Positions 51,452-60,234 of a stretch of DNA of 64,000 bases are shown here, piece after piece (positions within the stretch are counted from its first letter, which is position 1; each line of letters starts with the position of its first letter). Below the pieces are notes generated by a model, which saw nothing but the letters and a program-made list of their open reading frames with translations, had not been told where the DNA came from and did no database searches. This DNA comes from WJKG01 sp964627305 (GTDB lineage: Bacteria; Zixibacteria; MSB-5A5; GN15; FEB-12), in contig CAZVHP010000009.1 of assembly GCA_964627305.1 (NCBI GenBank), positions 50,762-114,761 of the forward strand. Reading direction: 5' to 3'. The position numbers and the translations under genes are program-made.

Positions 51452-52186
51452 ATGAAAGTACGTCTGACTCCGGCATCGATAGCTCTGATTATCCTGACTC
51501 TGCTGATCCCCTTCGATATCGTTTTTGCCCAGGGCGAGTATCTCCAGCCGGGACAGAGTGGATACTCAGTATCCGGAAGTGTCAGTGTGAGCAATCACGC
51601 CAGCGCCATGGGGTTGTCTGCCGGTTACTCGTACCTCGCCCTGATCGATCTGTCAGTTGGCTTGGCCAGAATCCGTCCCGACGACGACGGGGATTCTGAG
51701 GGGGAACTCACCGCCGGAGCCGTTATCCTCGGCTCGGCCGTGCATCTGGCCCGCCAGTCACCTTGCGGCCCGCCGCTTTCGCTATCCGTGCAGTTTGGTA
51801 TACAGAAAGACTATTGGTCGAGCGAGATGCCCGTACACCCGGAGGGCTATGCGCTCTGGCTGGGGACGAACTTCACCCGCGAGATGCACCTGAGCAGGAC
51901 ACATCGGTCCGCGAATTATATCGGCCTGCGCTGGGTGCAGCAATCTGTCAGCACCCGCTATGCCGAAACCGTCGGAGTTGATCCCCGTCAATCACGCCTG
52001 CTGGTCACGCTTGGTTCGGCTGTCGCCCTCGTCACCGGACAGGTGGACAAGCGCCGCATCTCGTATGCATCATCGCAGTTGGTTATTGACCCCAGCCTGA
52101 CGTTTGACACCCGCGATGGCTCTCGTGAGTTCGCGCTGAATATCTCGTTGCTGATTGGCCATGAGCCGCCCCACACGAGGTGGTAG
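51452..52186 (+). CDS. Secreted protein of unknown function, probable outer-membrane beta-barrel
   Basis: 244 residues. Signal peptide with cleavage near IVFAQG. The rest alternates short hydrophobic and polar stretches (YSVSGSVSVSNHASAMGLSA, YLALIDLSVGLARI, FALNISLLIG) as in small outer-membrane barrels. No family recognised. Alone between the divergent EamA pair and convergent acnA. GGAG lies 8 nt before the ATG. Confidence 0.7.
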   Translation: MKVRLTPASIALIILTLLIPFDIVFAQGEYLQPGQSGYSVSGSVSVSNHASAMGLSAGYSYLALIDLSVGLARIRPDDDGDSEGELTAGAVILGSAVHLARQSPCGPPLSLSVQFGIQKDYWSSEMPVHPEGYALWLGTNFTREMHLSRTHRSANYIGLRWVQQSVSTRYAETVGVDPRQSRLLVTLGSAVALVTGQVDKRRISYASSQLVIDPSLTFDTRDGSREFALNISLLIGHEPPHTRW

Positions 52187-52212
52187 AGACCTCAGAGTCT
52201 CTCTCAATACGA

Positions 52213-52244
52213 AGCGGGGACACCGCACCGGCTGTCTCCCCGCT
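52213..52244. other. GC-rich hairpin in the region between convergent genes
   Basis: AGCGGGGA (52213-52220) with TCCCCGCT (52237-52244): an 8-bp stem with a 16-nt loop between the secreted-protein stop and the acnA stop. No T-run on either side, so only a possible bidirectional terminator. Confidence 0.4.
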
Positions 52245-52267
52245 GTCAATCACCTGTACAACTCCTC

Positions 52268-54931
52268 TCAGGCCTTGGCCAACTGACGCAAAACCGTCTG
52301 GAGGATGCCGCCGTTACGGTAGTACTCGATTTCGACCGGAGTGTCCAGCCGTGCGATGGCCTCGAACGGCTTGCCATCCGCCTTGACGAGCACTTTCTGA
52401 CCCGGTTTGAGATCATTGGAAAGCCCTTCGATGGTGAAGGTCTCCTGTCCCGTCAGGTTGAAGCTGTCACGGTTCTGACCCGGAAGAAACTGCAGCGGCA
52501 GAACTCCCATTCCGACCAGGTTCGAACGGTGGATACGCTCGAAGCTCTCGGCCAGGACGGCCTTGATCCCCAACAGGAAGGTTCCCTTGGCTGCCCAGTC
52601 GCGGGAGGAGCCCATACCGTAGTCCTTGCCTGCCAGCACCATTAGTGGCGTGCCGGTCTCCTTGTACTTCATGGCGGCCTCGTAGATACTCATCTGTTCG
52701 CCCGTCGGCAGGTACGTCGTGACCCCGCCCTCCGTTCCCGGCGCCATCAGGTTGCGCAGGCGAATGTTGGCGAAAGTACCGCGGGTCATCACCCGATCGT
52801 TACCCCGGCGCGAGCCGTAGCTATTGAAGTCCGCAAACTGAACCCCCTTGTCCACCAAATATCGACCCGCCGGTGAATCCTTCTTGATCGGTCCGGCTGG
52901 AGATATGTGATCGGTCGTAATCGAATCTCCCACCATCACCAGCACCCGGGCACCCTCGATCGGCCGAATATCACCCGGCGTCGGCGCGAGGTCGACAAAG
53001 AACGGTGGCTCCTGGATGTACGTGGAATCTTCGCGCCACTGATACAACTCGGAGTCAGGACTCAGGATGGCGTTCCAGGTCTCATTGCAGTCGAAGACAC
53101 GCCCGTACTGCTCGCGGAACATCTCAGGTGTGAGCGCCTTCTCGATTGCTGCCATGACCTCCATCTGGGTGGGCCAGATGTCCCTGAGCATCACGTCAGC
53201 GCCGGTTGCATCTTTTCCGATCGGTTCATTGATCAGGTCCACATCCATTCGTCCTGCCAGAGCATAGGCTACCACCAGCGGCGGTGAGGCGAGGTAGTTG
53301 GCCTGGGTGTAGGGGCTGACCCGCCCCTCGAAGTTGCGATTACCCGAGAGCACGGCCGCCGCCACCAATTTGCCCTCCTCGATTGCCTTGACTACCGGTT
53401 CCGGCAACGGGCCGGAATTCCCGATGCAGGTGGTGCACCCGAATCCCACGTTATGAAAGCCCAGCTTCTTGAGCGGCTCCATCAGCTTGGCTTTCTCCAG
53501 ATAGTCAATCACTACCCTGGATCCGGGAGCCAGCGATGTCTTGACATACGGCGCCACCTTCAGTCCCTTATCGGCCGCTTTCTTCGCCAGAATACCGGCC
53601 GCCATGAGGACAAACGGGTCGGATGTGTTGGTACAGGACGTGATGGCGGCTATGACCACCGCACCATGACCTATCTCGGCCTGATAGCCGTTGGAGATCG
53701 TCACGGCTCTCGTCTGCTCGGCCTTCGGGATGTCGAAACCGCGCTCCTTCACTGGCCGTGACAGGTCGTTCAGGAACGATGACTTCACGTCTGCGAGAGA
53801 CACCCTGTCCTGCGGGCGCTTGGGACCGGCCAGCGAGGGCTGCACGGAGGCCAGATCGAGCTCCAGCATATCAGTGAACTCGGGGGCTACCGATCCCTTC
53901 TCACGGAACAGACCCTGCTCCTTGGTGTAGCGTTCCACCAGGTCGACTTCTTCGTCGGTTCGACCGGTGAACCGGAGGTAGTTAAGCGTTTCGTAATCGA
54001 CAGGGAAGAAACCCATAGTGGCGCCGTACTCCGGAGCCATGTTGGCGATCATCGCCTTCGCCGGCAGCGGCAGGGTATCCAGGGCATCGCCGCAGTACTC
54101 CACAAACTTGCCAACCACTCCTTTCTCACGGAGCATCTGGGTGACGGTCAGCACCAGATCAGTGCCGGTGACTCCTTCAGCCAGCTTCCCGTTCATGCGG
54201 AAGCCGATGACCTGCGGAGTGAGCATGTATATCGGCTGTCCCAGCATAGCAGCCTCGGCCTCAATGCCACCCACGCCCCAGCCGACAACCCCCAGACCGT
54301 TGATCATCACAGTGTGGCTGTCGGTGCCGACGAGCGTATCGGGAAGAGCCACGCCATCGCGAACCAGTACGCACTTGCCCAGATACTCCAGATTGACCTG
54401 ATGGCAGATGCCCGTCGCCGGCGGCACCACTCGGAAGTTATCGAATACCTTGGCGCCCCAGTGGAGAAACTCATATCGCTCGCGGTTACGCTCGAATTCT
54501 TTTTCCATGTTGAACTGCAGAGCCGTGTCGGAGGCAAACTGATCTACCTGCACCGAGTGGTCGATCACCAGGTCAACCTGTATCAACGGGTTGATCTTCT
54601 TCGGATCACCGCCCATGCGTTTCATGGCCGAACGCAGTGCCGCCAGGTCCACAACTGCGGGTACACCAGTGAAGTCCTGCAGAAGGACCCGCGCCGGTTT
54701 GAATGGGAGTTCGTTCTCGCCGACATTCTTCGGGTCATACTTGGCCAACCGAACGACATCCTCTTCAGTCACCGTCCTGCCATCGATATTCCGCAGAACG
54801 GATTCCAGCAACACACGAATGGAGTAGGGCATACGGTCCAGCTTGCCATAGCCGGCCAGAGAGTCGAGCCGATAGATGGTGAACTCGGTATTTGCAGCTT
54901 TCAAGGTGGCTTTGGCGCCAAATGGGTCCAT
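52268..54931 (-). CDS. acnA: Aconitate hydratase A
   Basis: 887 residues. Active AcnA/IRP-type aconitase: DPFGAKATLKAANTEFTIYR start, VGTDSHTVMINGLGVVGWG, AITSCTNTSDPFVL with the first cluster cysteine, GFGCTTCIGNSGPL with the two others, and a C-terminal swivelling domain (FNSYGSRRGND, GKDYGMGSSRDWAAKG). It isomerises citrate in the TCA cycle. The start ATG 54931 has GGAGG 6 nt upstream; the open frame reaching 55090 includes the promoter and is rejected. It contrasts with the cysteine-less aconitase-like protein at 24433-26055. Confidence 0.96.
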   Translation of the reverse strand: MDPFGAKATLKAANTEFTIYRLDSLAGYGKLDRMPYSIRVLLESVLRNIDGRTVTEEDVVRLAKYDPKNVGENELPFKPARVLLQDFTGVPAVVDLAALRSAMKRMGGDPKKINPLIQVDLVIDHSVQVDQFASDTALQFNMEKEFERNRERYEFLHWGAKVFDNFRVVPPATGICHQVNLEYLGKCVLVRDGVALPDTLVGTDSHTVMINGLGVVGWGVGGIEAEAAMLGQPIYMLTPQVIGFRMNGKLAEGVTGTDLVLTVTQMLREKGVVGKFVEYCGDALDTLPLPAKAMIANMAPEYGATMGFFPVDYETLNYLRFTGRTDEEVDLVERYTKEQGLFREKGSVAPEFTDMLELDLASVQPSLAGPKRPQDRVSLADVKSSFLNDLSRPVKERGFDIPKAEQTRAVTISNGYQAEIGHGAVVIAAITSCTNTSDPFVLMAAGILAKKAADKGLKVAPYVKTSLAPGSRVVIDYLEKAKLMEPLKKLGFHNVGFGCTTCIGNSGPLPEPVVKAIEEGKLVAAAVLSGNRNFEGRVSPYTQANYLASPPLVVAYALAGRMDVDLINEPIGKDATGADVMLRDIWPTQMEVMAAIEKALTPEMFREQYGRVFDCNETWNAILSPDSELYQWREDSTYIQEPPFFVDLAPTPGDIRPIEGARVLVMVGDSITTDHISPAGPIKKDSPAGRYLVDKGVQFADFNSYGSRRGNDRVMTRGTFANIRLRNLMAPGTEGGVTTYLPTGEQMSIYEAAMKYKETGTPLMVLAGKDYGMGSSRDWAAKGTFLLGIKAVLAESFERIHRSNLVGMGVLPLQFLPGQNRDSFNLTGQETFTIEGLSNDLKPGQKVLVKADGKPFEAIARLDTPVEIEYYRNGGILQTVLRQLAKA

Positions 54932-54977
54932 GAGATACCTCCGGTTCTTGCCCTGTTTATGGTCATGCAACGCGCCA

Positions 54978-55006
54978 ATTATACTGCAGTTCTCAATGCA
55001 TTTCAA
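54978..55006 (-). promoter_or_regulatory. Strong sigma70 promoter of acnA
   Basis: TTGAAA (complement of 55001-55006), 17-nt spacer, perfect TATAAT (complement of 54978-54983), about 46 nt before the acnA start codon. Confidence 0.7.
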
Positions 55007-55107
55007 GGGCGAGCTTGCCGTGAAAGCGATAATACCGCTTTCATAATCCGGTAATCTTGCTAAATTGATAGTATCAGCATCGTTTCTCAACAGAGAGTTG
55101 GCGCGCC

Positions 55108-56031
55108 ATGATCACATCTTTGCCGAAACACCTGACTGCTGTTGTTGAGGTCCCGGCAAAAGTGAATCTACTGCTGCATGTCACCGGCAAACGCGACGAC
55201 GGCTACCACGAGATATACTCGTTGTTTCAGGCCGTATCGCTGTTTGACCGCTTGGAAATCACCAGGGTTGAGCGAGCCGGGGTCAGCATTGAAACCACCA
55301 ACGGCCCCGTGCACGGTTTCCCGCTCGATGCCAGCAACCTGATTTCACAGGCGTATCACGTCCTGCAACAACAACATAACATCAAGGGAGGAATTGCCGT
55401 CCGAATCGACAAGCGGATTCCCATTGCGGCCGGACTGGCCGGGGGATCGGCTGATGCTGCCGGGACGATAGCCGCAGTCAGCGCGCTGTGGGACCTGAAG
55501 CTTGGCGCTCACAAGATGGCTGAGCTTGGCTTGCAGATCGGCAGTGACCTGCCGTTCTTTTTCGGCAGCGGTATGTCTTTGGTGACCGGTCGCGGAGAGA
55601 ACGTGCAAGCGGTGGAGTTGCCGACCGACTACTGGTTGGTGCTGGTGACACCGGATCTTCAGGTCAGTACGGCCGAGGCCTACGGTCGACTGAGTTTGAC
55701 CTTGACAAAGTCGAAGAATGCGTTTAACTTAGCAAGTTGCCGGACGGTGAAAGACTTGTTCGAGGAGCTTTCGCAAGCGGGGAATGATTTCGAGCCTGTT
55801 CAGTTCGCGAGCTTCCCTGTCCTCAAGGAAATCTTTGATTGGCTGGTGCAACTTGGAGCCGCGGTGGTGCGAATGAGCGGCTCAGGCCCGACGCTATTTG
55901 GTTTGTTCGAAACAAGACCGCAGATATGCGGAGAGGAGTGCGGGAGGGACGCAAGCTGGCAAGTCCAGTGCGTTCAGCCTGTTGTTTTCGACGGGGAAGG
56001 GACACTTAGCAGGAGGCGAAGGTGGAGATAA
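55108..56031 (+). CDS. ispE: 4-diphosphocytidyl-2-C-methyl-D-erythritol kinase
   Basis: 307 residues. GHMP kinase of the MEP isoprenoid pathway. VPAKVNLLLHVTGKRDDGYHEI start, IPIAAGLAGGSADAAGTIAAV phosphate loop, GSDLPFFFGSG, and VVRMSGSGPTLFGLFE. The last 50 residues (CGEECGRDASWQVQCVQPVV...RRRRWR) are less conserved than usual. Its end overlaps spoVG by 10 bp. ATG 55108 lies after AGAGAG at suitable distance. Confidence 0.93.
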   Translation: MITSLPKHLTAVVEVPAKVNLLLHVTGKRDDGYHEIYSLFQAVSLFDRLEITRVERAGVSIETTNGPVHGFPLDASNLISQAYHVLQQQHNIKGGIAVRIDKRIPIAAGLAGGSADAAGTIAAVSALWDLKLGAHKMAELGLQIGSDLPFFFGSGMSLVTGRGENVQAVELPTDYWLVLVTPDLQVSTAEAYGRLSLTLTKSKNAFNLASCRTVKDLFEELSQAGNDFEPVQFASFPVLKEIFDWLVQLGAAVVRMSGSGPTLFGLFETRPQICGEECGRDASWQVQCVQPVVFDGEGTLSRRRRWR

Positions 56032-56291
56032 CAGAAATACGGGTGACGTTGCGCGATGAAGAACGCCTCAAAGGCTTCGCGAACATCACCTTCGACAACG
56101 CCTTTGTGGTACGCGGTCTCAAGATCATCCAGGGTAACACCGGATACTTCATCGCGATGCCCAGCAGGAAGCGTCCTGATGGCACCTATCAGGATATCGC
56201 CCATCCTGTCAATCAGGACATGCGGCGACAGATTGAAGAGAGGATTTTGCTCGCTTACGAGGAGGAGCTCAAGGCGCACAGCCAGGTGTGA
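56022..56291 (+). CDS. spoVG: SpoVG-family nucleic-acid-binding regulator
   Basis: 89 residues from a GTG at 56022, after AGGAGGCG. EIRVTLRDEERLKGFANITF, VRGLKIIQGNTGYFIAMPS and QDIAHPVNQDMRRQIEERIL are the SpoVG core. The family binds DNA or RNA and regulates septation and surface genes in Firmicutes and Borrelia; here, in a non-sporulating context, its role is unknown. Overlaps ispE by 10 bp, as is common in other genomes (ispE-spoVG). Confidence 0.93.
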   Translation: MEITEIRVTLRDEERLKGFANITFDNAFVVRGLKIIQGNTGYFIAMPSRKRPDGTYQDIAHPVNQDMRRQIEERILLAYEEELKAHSQV

Positions 56292-56322
56292 CAACCGGCG
56301 CCGACACTACGGTTTCTATCAC

Positions 56323-56397
56323 TGGGGCGTCGTCAAGCGGTAAGACACCAGCCTTTGGAGCTGGCATTCCCAGGTTCGAATCCTGGCGCCCCAGCCA
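56323..56397 (+). tRNA. tRNA-Gln (anticodon UUG)
   Basis: Acceptor stem TGGGGCG (56323-56329) with CGCCCCA (56387-56393), anticodon stem CCAGC/GCTGG (56348-56352, 56360-56364) with loop CTTTGGA whose anticodon is TTG, T-arm CCAGG-TTCGAAT-CCTGG. The discriminator G is followed by an encoded CCA. Located between spoVG and prs. Confidence 0.95.
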
Positions 56398-56501
56398 AAT
56401 GACGGAAGAAAGACATACGGCCTGACGCCGGGACATGGGACGCTCTGTGGCCCCTGCCCTGGCAAAGGGCTTAACTTTTTCAGGACCAGAGATTCAGGCT
56501 T

Positions 56502-57467
56502 ATGATTGTTCGCGAAGAACTGAAGATCGTCACAGGCAATTCCAACCGAAAACTCGCTGAAAAAATAGCCGGTTACCTTGGTGAGAAACTGACCGACTGT
56601 ACGGTCACGAAGTTTTCCGACGGTGAGATCTTCGTGCAGATCAATGAGAATATTCGCGGGGCCGATGTCTTCATCATCCAGTCAACTAACTCGCCGGCAG
56701 ACAACCTCATGGAGTTGCTGATGCTGACCGAGGCTGCCCGACGGGCTTCAGCCATGCGCATCACCGCCGTCATTCCCTACTATGGCTATGCCCGAGCCGA
56801 CCGCAAAGACCGTCCCCGTGTTGCCATCACGGCGAAACTGGTCGCCAACATTATCACTACTGTCGGTGCCGACAGAGTTATCACGATGGATCTGCATGCG
56901 AGTCAGATTCAGGGCTTCTTCGATCTGCCCCACGACCACCTGTACTCCGCCACCCTGTTTCATCGGTACTTTCGGGAGAAGGGGCTGACTGGCGACGACT
57001 TGTGTGTGGTCTCACCGGATGTCGGCTCGATCAAACTGGCCCGGATCACTGCCAACGCCCTTGACGCGAGTTTGGCGATTGTCGATAAACGCCGCCCGAA
57101 GCCCAACCAAACGAAGGTGATGAACCTGATCGGCGAAGTGGGGGGTAAGAACGTCCTCATCCGGGACGATATGGTCGATACCGGCGGAACCCTGTGCAAG
57201 GCCGCTGAGTTTGTGATGAACCGAGGAGCAAAGACGGTGATTGCGGCTTGTACCCATGGTGTCCTTTCCGGCGATGCCATCGCGCGTATCGACGATTCGC
57301 CCATCAGCCGTATGGTTATCACTGACTCGATTGATCACGCCGGGAAAAAACTGACAGAGAAGTTTGACATTTTGCCCTGTTCCGAATTAATAGGGGAGGC
57401 GATCAAGCGGATTTTTGATGAGGAATCGGTGTCCTCGCTGTTTGAGGATCATCCGCTGGTTATCTGA
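56502..57467 (+). CDS. prs: Ribose-phosphate pyrophosphokinase
   Basis: 321 residues. Makes PRPP for purine, pyrimidine, His and Trp synthesis. KIVTGNSNRKLAEKIA start, KFSDGEIFVQINENIRGADV, VIPYYGYARADRKDRPRVAI, MDLHASQIQGFFD and the PRPP loop VLIRDDMVDTGGTLCKA. Followed by rplY after 50 bp, as in many genomes. The product feeds PyrE, PurF and the pyr genes of this window. Confidence 0.96.
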   Translation: MIVREELKIVTGNSNRKLAEKIAGYLGEKLTDCTVTKFSDGEIFVQINENIRGADVFIIQSTNSPADNLMELLMLTEAARRASAMRITAVIPYYGYARADRKDRPRVAITAKLVANIITTVGADRVITMDLHASQIQGFFDLPHDHLYSATLFHRYFREKGLTGDDLCVVSPDVGSIKLARITANALDASLAIVDKRRPKPNQTKVMNLIGEVGGKNVLIRDDMVDTGGTLCKAAEFVMNRGAKTVIAACTHGVLSGDAIARIDDSPISRMVITDSIDHAGKKLTEKFDILPCSELIGEAIKRIFDEESVSSLFEDHPLVI

Positions 57468-57517
57468 AGCAGAAGAACACGAGAGTTGGAACACATAATC
57501 GAAGGAATCTTTGCATC

Positions 57518-58192
57518 ATGAAAGAAGTTGCTCTGCCTGCCGAGCTCCGCGAAGCAGGCTCGAAAGGGGTGGCGCGGCGGCTGCGATCGGCCGGCGGTAT
57601 CCCGGCTGTCGTCTATGGCCTGAAGACAGCGCCGTATGCAGTCCAGGTCAAAGAGAGTGCCCTGCGTACGGCCATGAAGGAGGCCGCTGGCAGCGCCGTA
57701 TTGTATGATCTCCAGGTCGGTGACAAGGCCAATAAGGTCGTCATTCGTGATCTGCAGCGTGACCCTCTTACCAGCAGGATCACCCACATTGACTTCCACG
57801 CCATTGCCATGGACCGCCCGCTTCGTGTCCGAGTGCCGATTCACTTCGTTGGAACACCGGTGGGCGTCAAGGTCGATGCCGGGATCATGCAGACAACTAT
57901 GAGAGAGATGTCTGTCTCATGTCTGCCGAAGGATATGCCGGAGAAGATCGAAATCAACGTCGAGGAACTGGGGATCGGTGAGGCTATCCACGTGCGCGAT
58001 ATCGACCTGCCAAATGTCGAGTTGCTCGATGAGCCGCAGCGGACCATAGTTGTCATTTCGGCCCCGACCGTCACCCGCGCCGAAGCTGATGCGATGGAAG
58101 CTGGTGAAGCTGTTGAAGGTGAGGCCGCCGAGGCCGAAACTGCCGAGGGCGAGGCCGCCGAAGGTGGTGACGAAGAGAACAAGGAAGAATAG
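57518..58192 (+). CDS. rplY: 50S ribosomal protein L25 / Ctc
   Basis: 224 residues. L25 domain (GVARRLRSAGGIPAVVYGL, RDPLTSRITHIDFHAI) plus the TL5/Ctc C-terminal beta-barrel (VPIHFVGTPVGVKVDAGIMQ, INVEELGIGEAIHVRDI). An acidic Glu/Ala-rich tail of about 35 residues ends the protein. It binds 5S rRNA. In many bacteria pth follows; here there is a strong terminator instead. Confidence 0.93.
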   Translation: MKEVALPAELREAGSKGVARRLRSAGGIPAVVYGLKTAPYAVQVKESALRTAMKEAAGSAVLYDLQVGDKANKVVIRDLQRDPLTSRITHIDFHAIAMDRPLRVRVPIHFVGTPVGVKVDAGIMQTTMREMSVSCLPKDMPEKIEINVEELGIGEAIHVRDIDLPNVELLDEPQRTIVVISAPTVTRAEADAMEAGEAVEGEAAEAETAEGEAAEGGDEENKEE

Positions 58193-58221
58193 CCCTTTCT
58201 TGCCTCGTCATGAGAAACAGG

Positions 58222-58253
58222 AACCGTCGCGAGATTGTCGCGGCGGTTTTCTT
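58222..58253 (+). terminator. Rho-independent terminator after rplY
   Basis: AACCGTCGCGA (58222-58232), GATTG loop, TCGCGGCGGTT (58238-58248) with one G-T pair, followed by TTCTT: an 11-bp stem ending the spoVG-prs-rplY group. Confidence 0.9.
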
Positions 58254-58325
58254 GTGGAGGGGCTGTTCCGCCGAATTCAGCCACTGCTCTGCGCGACTGA
58301 CATCGCACCGGGGAGTCAAAGGGAG

Positions 58326-58919
58326 CTATGTGTAATAGGGGTCCGTCCCGGCGGCGTGATTGGTCACGTCGATGACTTCCGTCACTTCCGGCAGTCGCTG
58401 GCGAATGGCCTGCTCGATCCCGTGCTTCAGCGTTACATTTGCCGAGGCGCACCCCTGACAGCCGCCGCCGAGGCGAACATACACTTTGGTACCCTTCACC
58501 TCGGCCAGTTCCACCCGCCCCCCGTGTGAGGCAATCTGCGGATTGATGTACTCGTCGAAAAGCCGCTCGATCTCGGTTTGCAAACGCTCCCCATCGATCG
58601 GCCGCTTCTGAACACTCTCGTCGATCAACGGCTTGTCTGATGCAAACGCACCGCGAATGGCGTTGCCGATCTGTGGACCCATTACCGGCCAGGGCTCAGG
58701 CGTGTTCTTGGCAACGGTTACGGTGTTGCCGGAGACCATTACCTGCGTGATCCCTTCAATGGCAAACAGAGATTCCAGAAGGGCCGAGCCTTCCGCCGTC
58801 TGTCTGTCGCTACAGACAAACGACCCTTCCTCCAGCAGCGGCCGGCTTACGACGAACTTGCAGACCTGCGGATCGAGTGTCGGCTCACCAGTGATTTTGA
58901 TCTCTTGCGCGTCAGTCAT
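58326..58919 (-). CDS. NifU/Nfu-type Fe-S scaffold protein
   Basis: 197 residues. N-terminal Nfu_N-like domain (ITGEPTLDPQVCKFVVSRPL, then FAIEGITQVMVSGNTVTVAK) and a C-terminal NifU domain with VYVRLGGGCQGCASANVTL, whose C-x-x-C holds a [4Fe-4S] cluster between two monomers. Similar two-domain Nfu proteins deliver clusters to apo-proteins. It ends 21 bp before the mrp stop on the same strand, downstream of mrp, consistent with a shared Fe-S role. Confidence 0.88.
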   Translation of the reverse strand: MTDAQEIKITGEPTLDPQVCKFVVSRPLLEEGSFVCSDRQTAEGSALLESLFAIEGITQVMVSGNTVTVAKNTPEPWPVMGPQIGNAIRGAFASDKPLIDESVQKRPIDGERLQTEIERLFDEYINPQIASHGGRVELAEVKGTKVYVRLGGGCQGCASANVTLKHGIEQAIRQRLPEVTEVIDVTNHAAGTDPYYT

Positions 58920-58940
58920 AGTATGGCACCTCCTGCCCTG

Positions 58941-60068
58941 TCAGACCGAGAACGACTCGGATTTGTTCTGGCTCTCATCCAGCGAGCGCAGCCGCGTGTA
59001 AGCATAGATGCCGGTGGTATGGCCGTCACTGAAGTGAAGCGCCAGGCCGTACCTCCCTACAGGGCGCATTTTGGTTATCGTGATGTCCACCGGTACGCTG
59101 TTCGGATCGATCAGCAACTCGCCCGTGCGTTCATCGCGGTTCTCGGCCGAATGGCTGTTGATTCTCAAGTGACGCGGCGTATGTACCGTCTCGGTGTTAT
59201 CGGGCCAGGTGATGTGGAGTACGCCCTGGTCATCGAGGTGATACTCCTTCGGCTCGTTGGCGGAAATCTCCTTCTCCACATTCTGCACCTGTTTATGGAC
59301 AGCATCGGCCAGACTCAGCAATGCCTGGGCGGCCGGACTCTCGTCAGTGAGCGAGAGCAGTGGTCGGCCCTGATCGCCCGATTCCACAATCTGGGGGTCA
59401 AGCGGCAAGGCCCCGAGGAAACTGACTTGGTGTCGCTCGGCCAGTTCTCGTCCGCCCTCTCCTTTGAAGATTCGGGTCTCTTTGCCGCAGTGGGCGCATA
59501 TGAAGCCGCTCATATTCTCGACAATGCCATAGATGGGAACGTTAACCTGCGCGAACATACGCAGTCCCTTATCAGCCACGTTCTGGGCCACCTGTTGCGG
59601 AGTGGTGATAATGATTGCCCCGCTCAGGTGGGCCTGCTGAGACAGCGTCAGTTGAACATCGCCGGTCCCCGGGGGGAGATCGATCAGCAGGTAGTCCAGC
59701 TCTCCCCAGGCTACCGAGTTGATGAATTCCTGAATCATCTTGGTGGCCATGGGTGCACGCCAGATTACCGGGCCGTCATCAGGGACGAACAGCCCCATCG
59801 AAACGAACTTGATGCCGTGACGAACCAGTGGCTCTATATACCCACGGGAGACATCCGGCTCCTCGCCATGGCTGCCAAGCATGCCGGGTTGACTGGGACC
59901 ATAGATGTCTGCATCCATCAGCCCCACCTTCAATCCTTTGGCCGCCAATGCGGTTGCAAGATTCACTGCCACCGTTGACTTTCCCACCCCGCCTTTGCCA
60001 CTTCCGATCGCCACGATATACGTGATCCTGCCCAGTCCGGTCGGCTTGTTGTCAGATTGCTCAGCCAT
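58941..60068 (-). CDS. Mrp/ApbC Fe-S carrier ATPase fused to DUF971
   Basis: 375 residues. Deviant Walker A IGSGKGGVGKSTVAVNLA, DADIYGPSQPGMLG, DYLLIDLPPGTGDVQL, and CAHCGKET as the cluster-binding C-x-x-C: an Mrp/NBP35 P-loop ATPase. The C-terminal ~100 residues (LRINSHSAENRDERTGELLI, PVGRYGLALHFSDGHTTGIY) are a DUF971 domain, usually a stand-alone small protein. ATG 60068 is chosen; a GTG at 60071 is next to it. Two inverted repeats lie upstream at 60089-60152. Confidence 0.9.
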   Translation of the reverse strand: MAEQSDNKPTGLGRITYIVAIGSGKGGVGKSTVAVNLATALAAKGLKVGLMDADIYGPSQPGMLGSHGEEPDVSRGYIEPLVRHGIKFVSMGLFVPDDGPVIWRAPMATKMIQEFINSVAWGELDYLLIDLPPGTGDVQLTLSQQAHLSGAIIITTPQQVAQNVADKGLRMFAQVNVPIYGIVENMSGFICAHCGKETRIFKGEGGRELAERHQVSFLGALPLDPQIVESGDQGRPLLSLTDESPAAQALLSLADAVHKQVQNVEKEISANEPKEYHLDDQGVLHITWPDNTETVHTPRHLRINSHSAENRDERTGELLIDPNSVPVDITITKMRPVGRYGLALHFSDGHTTGIYAYTRLRSLDESQNKSESFSV

Positions 60069-60088
60069 CACTCCTACCTCAATATCTT

Positions 60089-60152
60089 CATGTGGTCACT
60101 CACATGTGTTACGAAGTGACCGGTTCACTGCTTGACCTGTTTGTTCGTAACA
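60089..60152. promoter_or_regulatory. Two inverted repeats upstream of the Mrp gene
   Basis: CATGTG-N6-CACATG (60089-60106) lies 21 bp before the start codon. Directly beside it TGTTACGAA (60107-60115) pairs with TTCGTAACA (60144-60152), a 9-bp perfect inverted repeat 28 bp apart with an inner AGTGA/TCACT. They could be operators or a terminator for the upstream methyltransferase. Confidence 0.45.
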
Positions 60153-60234
60153 AGCGCTCCTCACGCCTGTTCCGGTGGCTGCAGGGGAATAGGTAGGAGA
60201 AAATGCCGGTCTGCGCAAGGGGGGAGCGGGGATT

